From NCBI GenBank assembly GCA_930633495.1, contig CAKNFJ010000001.1, positions 1,674,001 through 1,738,000 on the forward strand: a stretch of DNA of 64,000 bases, given 5' to 3'. Numbering within the stretch: the first letter of the stretch is position 1; every line of letters starts with the position of its first letter. This document shows positions 32,567 through 42,854 of the stretch, piece after piece. This DNA is from Hyphomicrobiales bacterium. GTDB lineage: Bacteria > Pseudomonadota > Alphaproteobacteria > Rhizobiales > Beijerinckiaceae. The translations under genes were made by a program, and so were the position numbers. The notes beneath the pieces are model-generated. The model ran no database searches and was not told the origin of the DNA. It saw nothing but the letters and a program-made list of their open reading frames with translations.

Positions 32567-34915
32567 ATGACGTGCCCCGCCGATCAGGCAACAGAGGCTG
32601 CGGCCGAAAACGAAGCCTTTCGCCCGCATACCTCGCATTGGGGCGTGTTCTCGGCGCGGATGAAGGGGGGGCAGCTCGAAGTGCGGCCGCATCCGGGCGA
32701 CCCCGATCCCAATGACATCATCCAGAATTTCCCGGCGGCGCTGCGCCACCGTGCCCGCATCGCCCAGCCGATGGTGCGCCGCGGCTGGCTGGAGGACGGG
32801 CCCGGCCCCGATGACCGGCGCGGGCGCGACGAATATGTGCCGATGTCATGGTCGGCCGTGCTCGACAGGCTCGCCGGCGAACTGCGTCGCGTGCGCGACG
32901 ATCACGGCCCCGGCGCCATCTTCGGCGGCTCCTATGGCTGGGCCAGCGCCGGGCGCTTCCACCATGCGCAGAGCCAGATCCACCGCTTCCTCAACACTTC
33001 GACCGGCGGCTATGTCCGCTCGGTCAACAGCTACTCGTCGGGCGCTTCCTCCGTGCTCGTGCCGCACATCATCGGCGACTACGAAGACCTGGTGAAGCGC
33101 AACGTCTCCTGGGAGCAGATCGCCGAGCACAGCGAGATAGTGCTCGCCTTCGGCGGCATGGCGCTGAAGAACAGCATGGTCGCCGGTGGCAGCATCAGCC
33201 GCCATGTCGAGCGCGGCGCGATGGAGCGCGCGCAGGAGCGCGGCTGCGAATTCGTGCTGGTGAGCCCTCTGCGCGGCGACCTGCCGACGGAAGCCGGTGC
33301 CGAATGGGTCGCGAACATCCCGGGCAGCGACACCGCGCTGATGCTGGCGCTCGTCCATACGCTCGTCGCCAACGGGCTGCATGACCGCGCCTTCCTCGAT
33401 CGCTACACGGCCGGCTGGCCGGTCTTCGAGCGCTACCTCACCGGCGAGAGCGACGGACAGCCCAAGGATGCGGCCTGGGCCGCGCCGATCACCGGCATGC
33501 CGGCCGAGGAGATCGTCGCGCTGGCCAAGCGCCTGCATGGCAAGCGCGCGCTTATCGTCGTGGCGCACGCGCTGCAGCGGGCCGCGCATGGCGAGCAGCC
33601 GGTCTGGATGGGCATGGTGCTGGCAGCGGCGCTCGGCCAAATCGGCCTGCCCGGCGGCGGCTACGGCTACGGGCTTGGCGCCATCGCCTATTACGGGCGA
33701 CGCTACAACGCCGTGCCGATGCCGACCTTCTCGCAAGGGCGGAACCCGGTCAGCGACTTCATCCCGGTCGCGCGCATCGCCGACATGCTGCTCAACCCGG
33801 GCACGACCTATCGCTATAACGGCCAGACCCGGACCTATCCCGCGATCAAGCTGGTCTACTGGGCCGGCGGCAATCCCTTCCACCACCATCAGGACCTGAA
33901 CCGCCTGCGGCAGGCGTTCGCCCGGCTCGACACGCTGGTCGTCCATGAGCTCGCCTGGACGGCGACGGCGCGCCATGCCGACATCGTCCTGCCCTGCACC
34001 ATGACGCTGGAGCGCGAGGATATCGGCGGCAATGCCAACGACCCTCTGCTGGTGCCGATGCATCCGGTCGTCGCGCCCTATGGCGAGGCCCGCGACGATT
34101 ACGCGATCTTCGCCGGGCTCGCCGAGCGGCTGGGCACGGCCGAGGCCTTCACCGAAGGGCGCAGCGTGCGGCAGTGGCTCGAGTATCTCTATGAGCCGAC
34201 CCGCATCGGCCTTGCCGAGAAGGGGCTGCCGGCGCCGAGCTTCGCCGAATTCTGGGCGAGCGAGGGCTTCGACCTGCCGCAGCAGCCCGACGATGGCGGC
34301 AGGCTGCGCGCCTTCCGCGCCGATCCCGCCGCATCGCCGCTGCCGACACCGAGCGGCAAGCTCGAGATCTTCTCGGAAACGATCGCGAGCTTCGGAGAGG
34401 CGGACTGCCTCGGGCATCCCGCCTGGTTGGGGGCAACCAATGTGCCCGACGCCGCCAACCCTTACGTCCTCGTCGCCAACCAGCCCCGCACGCGCCTGCA
34501 CAGCCAGTTCGATTTCGGCGGCCATAGCAGCGACGCCAAGCATCGCGGGCGCGAAGTCGCACATATGCATCCGGACGACGCGGCCCTGCGCGGCATCGCC
34601 GACGGCGACATCATCCGCCTCTCGAACGAGCGCGGCGCCTGCCTCGCCGCCGTGCGCCTCACCGACGGGATCCGCCAAGGCGTGGTGCAGCTCCCGACCG
34701 GCGCCTGGTACGATCCGGTCGACCCGAGCGAGGAGAAGTCGCTCTGCGTCCACGGCAATCCGAACGTGCTGACGCGCGATGTCGGGACCTCGGCCCTGGC
34801 ACAAGGCTGCACGGGCCAGCTGACCACGGTGCGGGTCGAGCGCTTCGACGGCAACCTGCCGCCCATCCAGGCCTATGACCCACCGGGCGCGCCGGCGGCG
34901 GACGCCGCGGAATAG
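32567..34915 (+). CDS. Molybdopterin guanine dinucleotide oxidoreductase, BisC/TorA type
   Basis: The ATG at 32567 has GAGGA 8 bases upstream and gives 782 residues; earlier in-frame ATGs are possible. GGSYGWASAGRFHHAQSQIH and SVNSYSSGASSVLVPHI match the DMSO-reductase family, with a serine molybdenum ligand in the NSYSSG segment. There is no N-terminal CxxC iron-sulfur motif and no Tat signal, which favours a cytoplasmic biotin-sulfoxide or methionine-sulfoxide reductase (BisC-like) over periplasmic TorA or DorA. The C-terminal MGD-binding domain is complete (QPRTRLHSQFDFGGHSSDAK). A FAD oxidoreductase gene follows about 100 bases later; co-function is uncertain. Confidence 0.85.
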   Translation: MTCPADQATEAAAENEAFRPHTSHWGVFSARMKGGQLEVRPHPGDPDPNDIIQNFPAALRHRARIAQPMVRRGWLEDGPGPDDRRGRDEYVPMSWSAVLDRLAGELRRVRDDHGPGAIFGGSYGWASAGRFHHAQSQIHRFLNTSTGGYVRSVNSYSSGASSVLVPHIIGDYEDLVKRNVSWEQIAEHSEIVLAFGGMALKNSMVAGGSISRHVERGAMERAQERGCEFVLVSPLRGDLPTEAGAEWVANIPGSDTALMLALVHTLVANGLHDRAFLDRYTAGWPVFERYLTGESDGQPKDAAWAAPITGMPAEEIVALAKRLHGKRALIVVAHALQRAAHGEQPVWMGMVLAAALGQIGLPGGGYGYGLGAIAYYGRRYNAVPMPTFSQGRNPVSDFIPVARIADMLLNPGTTYRYNGQTRTYPAIKLVYWAGGNPFHHHQDLNRLRQAFARLDTLVVHELAWTATARHADIVLPCTMTLEREDIGGNANDPLLVPMHPVVAPYGEARDDYAIFAGLAERLGTAEAFTEGRSVRQWLEYLYEPTRIGLAEKGLPAPSFAEFWASEGFDLPQQPDDGGRLRAFRADPAASPLPTPSGKLEIFSETIASFGEADCLGHPAWLGATNVPDAANPYVLVANQPRTRLHSQFDFGGHSSDAKHRGREVAHMHPDDAALRGIADGDIIRLSNERGACLAAVRLTDGIRQGVVQLPTGAWYDPVDPSEEKSLCVHGNPNVLTRDVGTSALAQGCTGQLTTVRVERFDGNLPPIQAYDPPGAPAADAAE

Positions 34916-35012
34916 ACCTCACGGCTTCGTCGCGCACCGCCGGGCCCGACAGCCTCGGCGGATCGCGCGATCGCTGCCGCGCCGACCTTTCTTATGCCTG
35001 CCGCGAGGCCGT

Positions 35013-36299
35013 ATGACCCCGTCCTATATCGACACCTATTATCGCCGCACCCTCGCTTCCGGCGAAAGCTACCCACCGGCCGAAGGACACATCAAAGCGG
35101 AGATCTGCATCGTCGGCGGCGGGCTGGCCGGGCTGACGGCCGCGCTCGAACTGGCCCGGGCCGGGCGCTCCGTCGTGCTGCTGGAGGCGCAGCGCGTTGC
35201 CTGGGGCGCCTCGGGACGCAATGGCGGCTTCGTCAGCGCCGGCTATGCGACATCGCTGTCTGCCATCGAGCGGCAGACCGGGCGGCAGCAGGCGGAGGAA
35301 CTCTATCGCATGACCCTCGAAGGCGTCGGCATCGTCCGGCGCAATATCGAGAGCCTCGGCATCACGGACGCCGCCCCCTCGCCGGGGATCATGCGCGCCG
35401 TGCGCTACGACCCCGGAATCGCACTGCGGGAGGAGCGCGACGCGCAGGAAAGACGCTTCGGCCGCAAGCTGCGCTATCTGCCGCGCGAGGAAACCCGCGC
35501 CTTGCTGCGCTCGCCGAAATACCATGCCGCGCTCGCCGACGACGACGCCTTCCACTTCCATCCGCTGAACTATGCGCACGGCCTCGCGCGCGAGATCCTG
35601 CGGCTCGGCGGTAAGATCCATGAAGGCTCGCCGGTCCTGTCCTGCGCGCTGGATGGCGCGGTGAAGCACCTGCGCACCGCGCAGGCCACCATCGAGGCCG
35701 AGCAGGTGCTGTTCACCACGGGCGGCTATACTGGCGCGGTCCTTCCGGCTCTCAAGAGTTCCTATCTGCCGATCGCGACCTATGTTCTGCTGACCGAGGC
35801 CGCGCCGGAGCTGATCCGCGAGGCCATCCGCACCGGCGCGGGCGTCGGCGACGACCGCCGGGCCGGCGACTATTACCGGCTGGTCGAAGGCGGCAACCGC
35901 ATCCTGTGGGGCGGCCGGATCACGACCCGCACGACCGAGCCGCGCAACGTCGCGGCCCTGCTGCGCCGGGAGATGGTCACGACCTATCCGCAACTCTCCG
36001 CATTGAAGGTCGAACTGGCCTGGTCGGGCCTGATGTCCTACGCCCGCCACCTGATGCCGCAGATCGGGCAATACCGGCCGGGCGTCTGGTACTGCACGGC
36101 TTTCGGCGGCCATGGCATGAACACGACCGCCGTCGGCGGAACGGTCATCGCCGAAGCGATCCGCGGCGCCAGCGACCGGCACAGATTGTTCGCGCCCTTC
36201 GGCCTCGCCTGGAATGGCGGGCCGTTCGGAACGGCGGCGGTCCAATTGACCTATTGGCGCTACCAGGCTGCCGATTTCCTGCGCGAACGCCGGCAGTGA
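35013..36299 (+). CDS. DadA/PuuB-family FAD-dependent amine oxidoreductase
   Basis: A 428-residue flavoenzyme. The dinucleotide-binding motif is ICIVGGGLAGLTAALELARA, and the second family motif is VAWGASGRNGGFVSAGYA. Near the C-terminus WYCTAFGGHGMNTTAVGGTV contacts the FAD. This arrangement is that of gamma-glutamylputrescine oxidoreductase (PuuB) and related D-amino-acid or sarcosine dehydrogenases. The start has GCGAGG in front; the upstream open frame is ignored. No polyamine genes are adjacent, so substrate is open. Confidence 0.83.
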   Translation: MTPSYIDTYYRRTLASGESYPPAEGHIKAEICIVGGGLAGLTAALELARAGRSVVLLEAQRVAWGASGRNGGFVSAGYATSLSAIERQTGRQQAEELYRMTLEGVGIVRRNIESLGITDAAPSPGIMRAVRYDPGIALREERDAQERRFGRKLRYLPREETRALLRSPKYHAALADDDAFHFHPLNYAHGLAREILRLGGKIHEGSPVLSCALDGAVKHLRTAQATIEAEQVLFTTGGYTGAVLPALKSSYLPIATYVLLTEAAPELIREAIRTGAGVGDDRRAGDYYRLVEGGNRILWGGRITTRTTEPRNVAALLRREMVTTYPQLSALKVELAWSGLMSYARHLMPQIGQYRPGVWYCTAFGGHGMNTTAVGGTVIAEAIRGASDRHRLFAPFGLAWNGGPFGTAAVQLTYWRYQAADFLRERRQ

Positions 36300-36460
36300 G
36301 AGCCGCCCCCTCGCAGGGACGCTCGCTCGAATCGTAACGACAGTCTTCAACGGTCGGGAAATAACTCGGCGCTAACGATGATTCGAAAGCGCGCTGCCGC
36401 GCGGCCGGATGGCTGCGGGCGGAACGTCGCTTACCGCGCTTCGACCGAGGATTTGGATCC

Positions 36461-38098
36461 ATGAAGAGCCTGACGATACGTCGTCGTATCCTGCTCAGCT
36501 TCGCAGCCGTGATGGCGGTGATGTCCGCCATCGCGGCGCTCTGCTACGTCTGGTTCCTGCAGACGGAACGCGAAGCGCTGGCCGTCGAGACCAAGACGGT
36601 GCCCGGCCTCTACTACAGCGCCCAGCTGACCACGGCCTGGATGGAGGCGCGCGGCCTCGCCCGCGAATTCCGGCTTTCCGACACCGCGGCAGAGAGGAAC
36701 CGCGCGAGCGATGCCATCCTCGCCGGCCGGGAGCGGATACGCTCCCTGCTAAAGGCCTACGAAGCCACCATCGACACCGAGGAGGACCGGAGGAATCACG
36801 CCGAGGCGCAGCGACAGTTCGAGCAATTCGTGCCGGTCGAGGACGCCATGATCGCGGCCGCGAAACTCGCGGCGGGCAACGGGCAGGCGATCGACCAGAG
36901 CGCGCTGGTGCGCAACGAGATCGAGCCGCTCGCGGCGCGGCTCAGCAATACGCTGCGAACGATGATGGACTTCAACAAGACCGAGGCCGACGAGTCGACC
37001 CGCAACATCGTCCGCATCGTTCGTGCCGCCGAGTTCGGGCTGATCATCGCCTTCATCGCCGCGCTCGCGCTCGCCATCCTCTGCGGCTACCTGCTGTTCC
37101 GGGCGATCACCGTACCGCTCGGCAAGCTGCTGGGCATGGTCGACGTGATGCGGAGGGGCGACTTCAGCGAGAGGCTCGCGCTGGCGCGGCGCGACGAATT
37201 CAGCACGCTAGCCGACGGCGTCAACGCCATGGCCGACGATCTCGCCGGGCTGATCGGCCAGATCCAGAAATCGAGCATCCAGGTCAACACCTCGATCACC
37301 GAGGTTGCCGCGACCTCGAAGGAGCAACAGGCGACGGCCAGCGAGATCGCCGCCACCACCACGGAGATCGGCGCCACCTCAAAGGAGATCTCCGCGACCT
37401 CGAACGAGCTGGTCCGCACCATGGACGAGGTCTCGGCCGTGGCCGAACAGACCGCCACGCTGGCCGGCGGCGGCCAGGCGGGCCTCGCGCGCATGGAAAG
37501 CACGATGCGGCAGGTGATGGAGGCCGCCGGTGCCATCAACGCCAAGCTTGCGATCCTCAGCGAGAAGGCCGGCAACATCAATCAGGTCGTCACCACCATC
37601 ACCAAGGTCGCCGACCAGACCAATCTGCTCTCCCTCAATGCCGCGATCGAAGCGGAAAAGGCCGGGCAGTACGGCCGGGGCTTCGCGGTGGTCGCGACCG
37701 AGATCCGGCGCCTCGCCGACCAGACCGCCGTCTCGACCTACGACATCGAGCAGATCGTCAAGGACATCCAGTCGGCCGTCGCCGCCGGCGTGATGGGCAT
37801 GGACAAGTTCTCCGAGGAGGTCCGGCGCGGCATGCAGGATGTCCAGCAGGTCGGCGGCCAGCTCTCGGAGATCATCGACCAGGTGCAGGGCCTCGTGCCG
37901 CGCTTCGAGGTGGCCAATGAGGGCATGCAGGCCCAGGCGACCGGCGCCGGCCAGATCAGCGAGGCCCTGGCGCAGCTCAGCGAGGCCGCGCAGCAGACGG
38001 TGGAGTCGCTGCAACAATCCACGCTGGCGATCGATGAGCTGAATCAGGTCTCGAGCGGGCTGCGCAGCAGCATCTCGCGCTTCAAGCTGCGGGCGTGA
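36461..38098 (+). CDS. wspA: WspA-like membrane chemoreceptor of a surface-sensing pathway
   Basis: A 545-residue methyl-accepting protein. Membrane segments at residues 10-32 and about 192-213 bracket a four-helix-type periplasmic domain of 160 residues. A HAMP domain follows ([20 protein letters not shown]). The signalling tip reads [20 protein letters not shown] then [20 protein letters not shown], with the EAEKAG variant characteristic of WspA rather than flagellar receptors. GAGGA stands 9 bases before the ATG. It opens a seven-gene operon in exact Pseudomonas Wsp order. In Pseudomonas, surface contact activates WspA and leads to WspR phosphorylation and c-di-GMP production. Confidence 0.88.
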   Translation: MKSLTIRRRILLSFAAVMAVMSAIAALCYVWFLQTEREALAVETKTVPGLYYSAQLTTAWMEARGLAREFRLSDTAAERNRASDAILAGRERIRSLLKAYEATIDTEEDRRNHAEAQRQFEQFVPVEDAMIAAAKLAAGNGQAIDQSALVRNEIEPLAARLSNTLRTMMDFNKTEADESTRNIVRIVRAAEFGLIIAFIAALALAILCGYLLFRAITVPLGKLLGMVDVMRRGDFSERLALARRDEFSTLADGVNAMADDLAGLIGQIQKSSIQVNTSITEVAATSKEQQATASEIAATTTEIGATSKEISATSNELVRTMDEVSAVAEQTATLAGGGQAGLARMESTMRQVMEAAGAINAKLAILSEKAGNINQVVTTITKVADQTNLLSLNAAIEAEKAGQYGRGFAVVATEIRRLADQTAVSTYDIEQIVKDIQSAVAAGVMGMDKFSEEVRRGMQDVQQVGGQLSEIIDQVQGLVPRFEVANEGMQAQATGAGQISEALAQLSEAAQQTVESLQQSTLAIDELNQVSSGLRSSISRFKLRA

Positions 38099-38120
38099 CG
38101 AAGACGGAAACGGTCCGACG

Positions 38121-38585
38121 ATGCTGTTCCTGATGTTCCAACTCGGACGGGACCGCTATGTGCTCGACACTGCGGAGGTCGAGGCGGTGCTGCCGTTGCT
38201 GGCCGTGAAGCTCCTGCCGGCGGCTCCCGCCGGCGTGGCGGGCGCCATCAGCTATCGCGGCACTCCGGTCCCGCTGATCGACCTGTCGCTGCTGGCGCTC
38301 GGCCGCCCGGCCGCGCCGGTGCTGAGCACGCGCATCATCCTGCTGCGCTATCCGGCCGAGCAGGGCGAGCGCAGGCTGCTGGGGCTGATGGCGGAGCGCG
38401 CCGTCGAGACGATCACGCGCGACCCCGCCGATTTCGTCGCCTCCGGCGTCGAAGCCGGCATGCCGCCCTATCTCGGGCCGGTCGCGGCCGACGAGGACGG
38501 GCTCATCCAATGGGTCAGGCCGGAGGCCCTGCTGCCGCCTGAAATCCGCGACATCCTGTTCCGGCAACTGGCGGCAGGGACGTGA
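38121..38585 (+). CDS. wspB: CheW-like adaptor WspB
   Basis: A 154-residue CheW-domain protein: LMFQLGRDRYVLDTAEVEAV opens the fold and GVAGAISYRGTPVPLIDLSL is its central motif. It should couple the WspA receptor to the WspE kinase. It starts 22 bases after wspA and its stop overlaps the start of the methyltransferase gene by one base. The assignment as WspB rests on order and domain; the cluster has a second, longer CheW protein at 39862. Confidence 0.85.
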   Translation: MLFLMFQLGRDRYVLDTAEVEAVLPLLAVKLLPAAPAGVAGAISYRGTPVPLIDLSLLALGRPAAPVLSTRIILLRYPAEQGERRLLGLMAERAVETITRDPADFVASGVEAGMPPYLGPVAADEDGLIQWVRPEALLPPEIRDILFRQLAAGT

Positions 38586-39862
38586 TGCCGAACAGCGCGA
38601 TCACCAGCGACTTCGAGCAGATGCTGCGGGATATGATCGGCCTCAGCAGCGACACCGTCGGAACATCGGTCATCCGCCATGCGCTGACGCGGCGGATGAC
38701 CGCCTGCGGGCTGCCGGATCTCGAGGCCTATCGCAGCTATCTGGCGGCGAACAAGGGCGAGCGCCAGGAGCTGATCGACAGCGTCGTCGTGCCGGAAACC
38801 TGGTTCTTCCGGGATCGGGAAGCGTTCGTCGCCATGACCCGGAAAGCCCGCGAGTTGCGCCGCGAGGATCGTCCGCTGCGCCTGCTCAGCCTGCCCTGCT
38901 CGACCGGCGAGGAACCCTATTCCATGGCGATGGCGCTGTTCGACGCCGGCTTCGAGCCGCGCGACTTCGTCATCGACGCGATCGACGTCAGCGCGAGAAA
39001 CCTCGCGCTGGCGGAACGAGCCCGGTATGGGCGCAATTCCTTCCGCGGCAACGATCTCAAATTCCGCGCCCGCTATTTCGACGCGGTCGACGGCGAGTTC
39101 CACCCGCATGAGATCGTTCGTCGGCAGGTTCGTTTCTCGCGCGGCAACGTGCTCGACCCGGCCAAGGCCGCGGAGCGCGAGATCTACGACATCATCTTCT
39201 GCCGCAACCTCCTGATCTATTTCGATCGCGAGACGCAGGCTGCGGCCCTCGTGACGCTCCGGCAAGCCCTGGTCGGTGACGGGCTGCTGCTCGTCGGCCC
39301 CGGCGAATCCGGCCTGCCCTCCCTGCACGGTTTCGTCTCGGCACGCCTGCCGCGCGCTTTCGCCTTCATCAAGGCCACCGCTACGCCGAAGACCGAGCCC
39401 AGGCGGCGCCCGGAGGTGAAGCCGCTCGCCGGCAGCAGGCCACGCCCTCCTGCCGCCGCCGGATTGCCTCCGAAACCGAAGCTCAGGCCATTCGCCGCGC
39501 GGATGCCCCTGGGTCCTCAGGCTGCCGAAATCGCGCCGCCGGACGGCGCCGCCGCCGGGCTCGCCGTCATCGAGAGCGCGGCCAATGCCGGGCGCCTTTC
39601 CGAAGCGCGCGCCGCCGCGGAGCGCCATATCGCGGCCTTCGGTCCCTCGGCCGAGGTCTTCTATCTGCTCGGCCTCGCACAGGACGCCGACGACGCCGAG
39701 GAAGAGGCTGCCAACAACTACCGCAAGGCGCTCTATCTCGCCCCCGACCATCGCCAGGCGCTGGCCCAGCTCAAGCTGCTGCTGCAACGCCGCGGTGACG
39801 AGGCGGGAGCACGCGCGCTGGCCAACCGGCTCGACCGGCTGACGAAGAGGAGCGGAGCCTGA
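38585..39862 (+). CDS. wspC: CheR-type receptor methyltransferase with C-terminal TPR, WspC
   Basis: A 425-residue protein. The N-terminal CheR domain (residues 1-270) contains the SAM site LLSLPCSTGEEPYSMAMALF and the catalytic-domain end DIIFCRNLLIYFDRETQAAA. A Pro/Ala-rich linker (about 285-340) leads to a TPR-like tail: AEVFYLLGLAQDADDAEEEA, then ANNYRKALYLAPDHRQALAQ. CheR plus TPR is the known WspC architecture. It methylates the WspA signalling domain to tune kinase activity. A GTG three bases earlier is also in frame; ATG at 38585 is preferred. Confidence 0.88.
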   Translation: MPNSAITSDFEQMLRDMIGLSSDTVGTSVIRHALTRRMTACGLPDLEAYRSYLAANKGERQELIDSVVVPETWFFRDREAFVAMTRKARELRREDRPLRLLSLPCSTGEEPYSMAMALFDAGFEPRDFVIDAIDVSARNLALAERARYGRNSFRGNDLKFRARYFDAVDGEFHPHEIVRRQVRFSRGNVLDPAKAAEREIYDIIFCRNLLIYFDRETQAAALVTLRQALVGDGLLLVGPGESGLPSLHGFVSARLPRAFAFIKATATPKTEPRRRPEVKPLAGSRPRPPAAAGLPPKPKLRPFAARMPLGPQAAEIAPPDGAAAGLAVIESAANAGRLSEARAAAERHIAAFGPSAEVFYLLGLAQDADDAEEEAANNYRKALYLAPDHRQALAQLKLLLQRRGDEAGARALANRLDRLTKRSGA

Positions 39863-40566
39863 TGCCTGCCGCGACCGACATGACGGCGACGGACCCCACC
39901 AATGGCATCAGCGAATGCTGGCGGGAGATCGGCGTCCGCGGCGACCAGTCCTGCCCCGAGCTCGAGACCCATCTGCATTGCCGCAACTGCCCGACGCACG
40001 CGCAGATCGCGCGCCAGCTGCTCGACCGGCCGTTGCCGGCGGGCTATCGCGAGGCGTGGACGCGCCACTTCGCGGGACGGGCGGAAACCGGGGTCGAAGA
40101 CGCCGAGAGCGACACCGTCCTGATCTTCCGGCTTGGAGCGGAGTGGCTCAGCCTGCCGGCTTCGGCCTGCCGGGAAATCGCCGAACCGCGCCCGGTCCAC
40201 TCCTTGCCCCATCGTCGCAGCGGCGCCGTTCTCGGCATCGTCAATGTGCGCGGCGAGTTGCTGGTCTGCGTCTCCCTGCCGGAGCTGCTCGGGATCGACG
40301 CCACGCCGTTGCCCCAGGCGGGCCGCCGGATCACCGCCTTCCGCCGCCTCGTGGTGGTCGGCGAGGAAGGCCGGCGCTCGGCCTTCGAGGTCGATGAAGT
40401 CCACGGGCTGCACGCCTTCGACCGGAGCACGCTGAGCGCCGTGCCGACCACCGTCGGCAAGGCCGCCGCGAGCCTGGTCACCGGCGTGATCGCCTGGAAC
40501 GACCGCTCGGTAGGTTGCCTCGATGGCGGCCGGCTGGTCGAGCTCATCGACCGGAGCATCGCATGA
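39862..40566 (+). CDS. wspD: CheW-like adaptor WspD with N-terminal extension
   Basis: A 234-residue protein. An N-terminal Cys-containing segment (CWREIGVRGDQSCPELETHL, then CRNCPTHAQIARQLLDRPLP) of about 70 residues precedes a CheW domain (DTVLIFRLGAEWLSLPASAC, GAVLGIVNVRGELLVCVSLP). The CxxxxCxxxxxxxxCxxC pattern is also seen in WspD proteins and could bind metal, though that is inference. Start and stop overlap both neighbours, showing tight coupling. It is the second scaffold between WspA and WspE. Confidence 0.86.
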   Translation: MPAATDMTATDPTNGISECWREIGVRGDQSCPELETHLHCRNCPTHAQIARQLLDRPLPAGYREAWTRHFAGRAETGVEDAESDTVLIFRLGAEWLSLPASACREIAEPRPVHSLPHRRSGAVLGIVNVRGELLVCVSLPELLGIDATPLPQAGRRITAFRRLVVVGEEGRRSAFEVDEVHGLHAFDRSTLSAVPTTVGKAAASLVTGVIAWNDRSVGCLDGGRLVELIDRSIA

Positions 40567-42827
40567 GCGGCACCGATTTCAGCGAGCTCTCGATGCTCGA
40601 GCTGTTCCGCGCCGAGCTGTCCTCGCAGTCTCAGGCCCTGACGACCGGGCTGCTCGCCCTGGAACGCGACCCGGTGGCGGCCGCCCATCTCGAAGCCTGC
40701 ATGCGCGCCGCCCATTCGCTCAAGGGCGCCGCGCGCATCATCGACCTTACCCAGGCGGTTCGGGTCGCCCATGAGATGGAAGAGTGCCTGGTCGCGGCGC
40801 AGCACGGAAAACTCAGGCTGAACCACGCCCATATCGACGCGTTGCTCAAGGGCATCGATCTGCTCGCAGCCCTTTCCTCCGAGCAGGGCCCAGCCGATGA
40901 CGAAGCCGAACGGCGGATCGCGCATTTCATCGAGGCGCTTCGCCAAGCCTCGACGGAAGAGAAGGCGGAACCACAGGAGGCCATGCCGGCCTCCGCCGAA
41001 CGGATCGAGGCTCCCGCCGCCGAAGAAATCATGCCGACGATCCCGGCTGAACCCGGAGCGTCGCCCCTCCCCGGCGAAAGCCGTGGCGGGCGCATGGTCA
41101 GGGTCACGGCCGACAGCCTCAACCGCCTGCTCGGGCTCGCGGGCGAATCGCTGATGGCCTCCCGGCGGCTGCGGCCCTTCAATGACGGGCTGCAGCGGCT
41201 GCGGCGGACACAGGCCGAGCTCGTCAGGAGCTTCGACGCGCTCCAGGCGGCGCTCCCCGCCGAGACCGCCGACCCTCGCATCCTGCAGGCGCTGGAAGCC
41301 ATGCAGCTCAGGCTTCAGGAAAACCAGGCCATCCTGAACCAGCGCGTCGAGGAGTTCGACGCCGTCGACCGGCAAGCGACCGATCTCGCCAGCCGGCTCT
41401 ATGACGAGACGCTGGCCAGCCGCATGCGCCCGTTCGACGATGGCGTCCGGCATTTCTCGCGCACCGTCCGCGACATCGGCCGGGCGCTCGGCAAGACGGT
41501 GCGCCTCGACATCGTCGGCGGCGCGACGAGCATCGACCGCGACATCCTCGAACAGCTCGACGCCCCGCTCGGCCACCTGCTGCGCAACGCCGTCGATCAC
41601 GGCCTCGAAAGCCCGGATGAGCGCCACGCCGCCGGCAAGCCGCATGAGGGAACGATCCGGCTTGAAGCGCGGCATCACGCCGGGCTGCTCCAGATCATCG
41701 TCAGCGACGATGGCCGCGGCATCGATCTCGATGCCTTGCGGCAGGCGACCCTCGATCGTGGCTTCACCACCGCCGAGACCGTGCATGATCTGAGCGAAGC
41801 CGAGCTGCTGGAATTCCTCTTCCTTCCCGGTTTCTCGATGAAGGCGACGATCAGCGACATTTCCGGGCGCGGTGTCGGCCTCGACGCCGTCCAGGCCATG
41901 GTCCGCCAGCTGCGCGGCCAGGTCGAGATCGCCTCGCGGCTCGGCCGCGGCACCCGGTTTCAGCTGCAGCTGCCGCTGACGCTCTCCGTGATCCGGGCGC
42001 TCCTGGTCGAGATCGCCGGAGAACCCTACGCCCTTCCGCTCACCGCGATCATGCGGACCCTGCGCCTGCCACGGGAACGCATCGCCTCCCTCGAGGGCCG
42101 CCCGCATTTCCAGCTCGACGAGCAGCAAATCGGGCTCGTCACCGCCCATGAGGTGCTCGGCCGCGGAGAGCCCAGCGCGGACGGCAGCGATCTCGCGGCC
42201 GTCATTGTCGGACAGGGCGACGATACCTATGCGCTGGTGGTGGACCGCTTCATCGGCGAGCACGAACTGGTGGTGCGCCCGCTCGACCCACGCCTCGCCA
42301 AGGTCAAGGATGTGAGCGCCGCCGCCCTGATGGAGAACGGCTCCCCCGTCCTGATCCTGGACGTCGAGGATCTGATCCGGTCGATGGAAAAGCTGGTCTC
42401 GAGCGGCCGCCTCAAGACGCTGGAACATCGGCCGGAACGCCAGGGACAAAGGCAGCGCAAGCGCATTCTCGTCGTCGACGATTCGCTCACCGTGCGCGAG
42501 CTGGAGCGGAAGCTGCTCGCCCATCGCGGCTTCGAGGTCGAGGTCGCGGTCGACGGCATGGATGGCTGGAATGCCATTCGCTCCGGCTCCTTCGACCTCG
42601 TGGTGACCGATATCGACATGCCGCGCATGGACGGTATCGAGCTGGTGACGCTCATCAAGAAGGATGGCGGCCTGCGCAGCACGCCGGTGATGATCGTGTC
42701 CTACAAGGACCGCGAGGAGGATCGCCGCCGTGGACTCGATGCCGGCGCGGATTACTATCTGACCAAGAGCAGCTTCCACGACGAGACCTTGATCCACGCC
42801 GTCGAAGACCTGATCGGGGAACCATGA
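40563..42827 (+). CDS. wspE: Hybrid CheA-type histidine kinase WspE
   Basis: A 754-residue kinase. The Hpt domain holds the phospho-acceptor H51 in MRAAHSLKGAARI. Then come a dimerisation/ATPase region (HLLRNAVDHGLESPDERHAA, VSDDGRGIDLDALRQ, GRGVGLDAVQAMV), a CheW-like regulatory domain, and a C-terminal receiver domain with D683 in VVTDIDMPRMDG. The kinase-plus-receiver layout is that of WspE and differs from flagellar CheA. Its ATG overlaps the wspD stop. It should phosphorylate WspR, the diguanylate cyclase, and WspF, the methylesterase. Confidence 0.9.
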   Translation: MSGTDFSELSMLELFRAELSSQSQALTTGLLALERDPVAAAHLEACMRAAHSLKGAARIIDLTQAVRVAHEMEECLVAAQHGKLRLNHAHIDALLKGIDLLAALSSEQGPADDEAERRIAHFIEALRQASTEEKAEPQEAMPASAERIEAPAAEEIMPTIPAEPGASPLPGESRGGRMVRVTADSLNRLLGLAGESLMASRRLRPFNDGLQRLRRTQAELVRSFDALQAALPAETADPRILQALEAMQLRLQENQAILNQRVEEFDAVDRQATDLASRLYDETLASRMRPFDDGVRHFSRTVRDIGRALGKTVRLDIVGGATSIDRDILEQLDAPLGHLLRNAVDHGLESPDERHAAGKPHEGTIRLEARHHAGLLQIIVSDDGRGIDLDALRQATLDRGFTTAETVHDLSEAELLEFLFLPGFSMKATISDISGRGVGLDAVQAMVRQLRGQVEIASRLGRGTRFQLQLPLTLSVIRALLVEIAGEPYALPLTAIMRTLRLPRERIASLEGRPHFQLDEQQIGLVTAHEVLGRGEPSADGSDLAAVIVGQGDDTYALVVDRFIGEHELVVRPLDPRLAKVKDVSAAALMENGSPVLILDVEDLIRSMEKLVSSGRLKTLEHRPERQGQRQRKRILVVDDSLTVRELERKLLAHRGFEVEVAVDGMDGWNAIRSGSFDLVVTDIDMPRMDGIELVTLIKKDGGLRSTPVMIVSYKDREEDRRRGLDAGADYYLTKSSFHDETLIHAVEDLIGEP

Positions 42828-42854
42828 GGCAGACGCCGCGATGAAGGAGGTTCC

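Noticed and set aside
32846..34804. A 652-codon minus-strand open frame opposite the BisC-like gene
   Set aside because: Antisense to a full-length, motif-rich molybdoenzyme gene.
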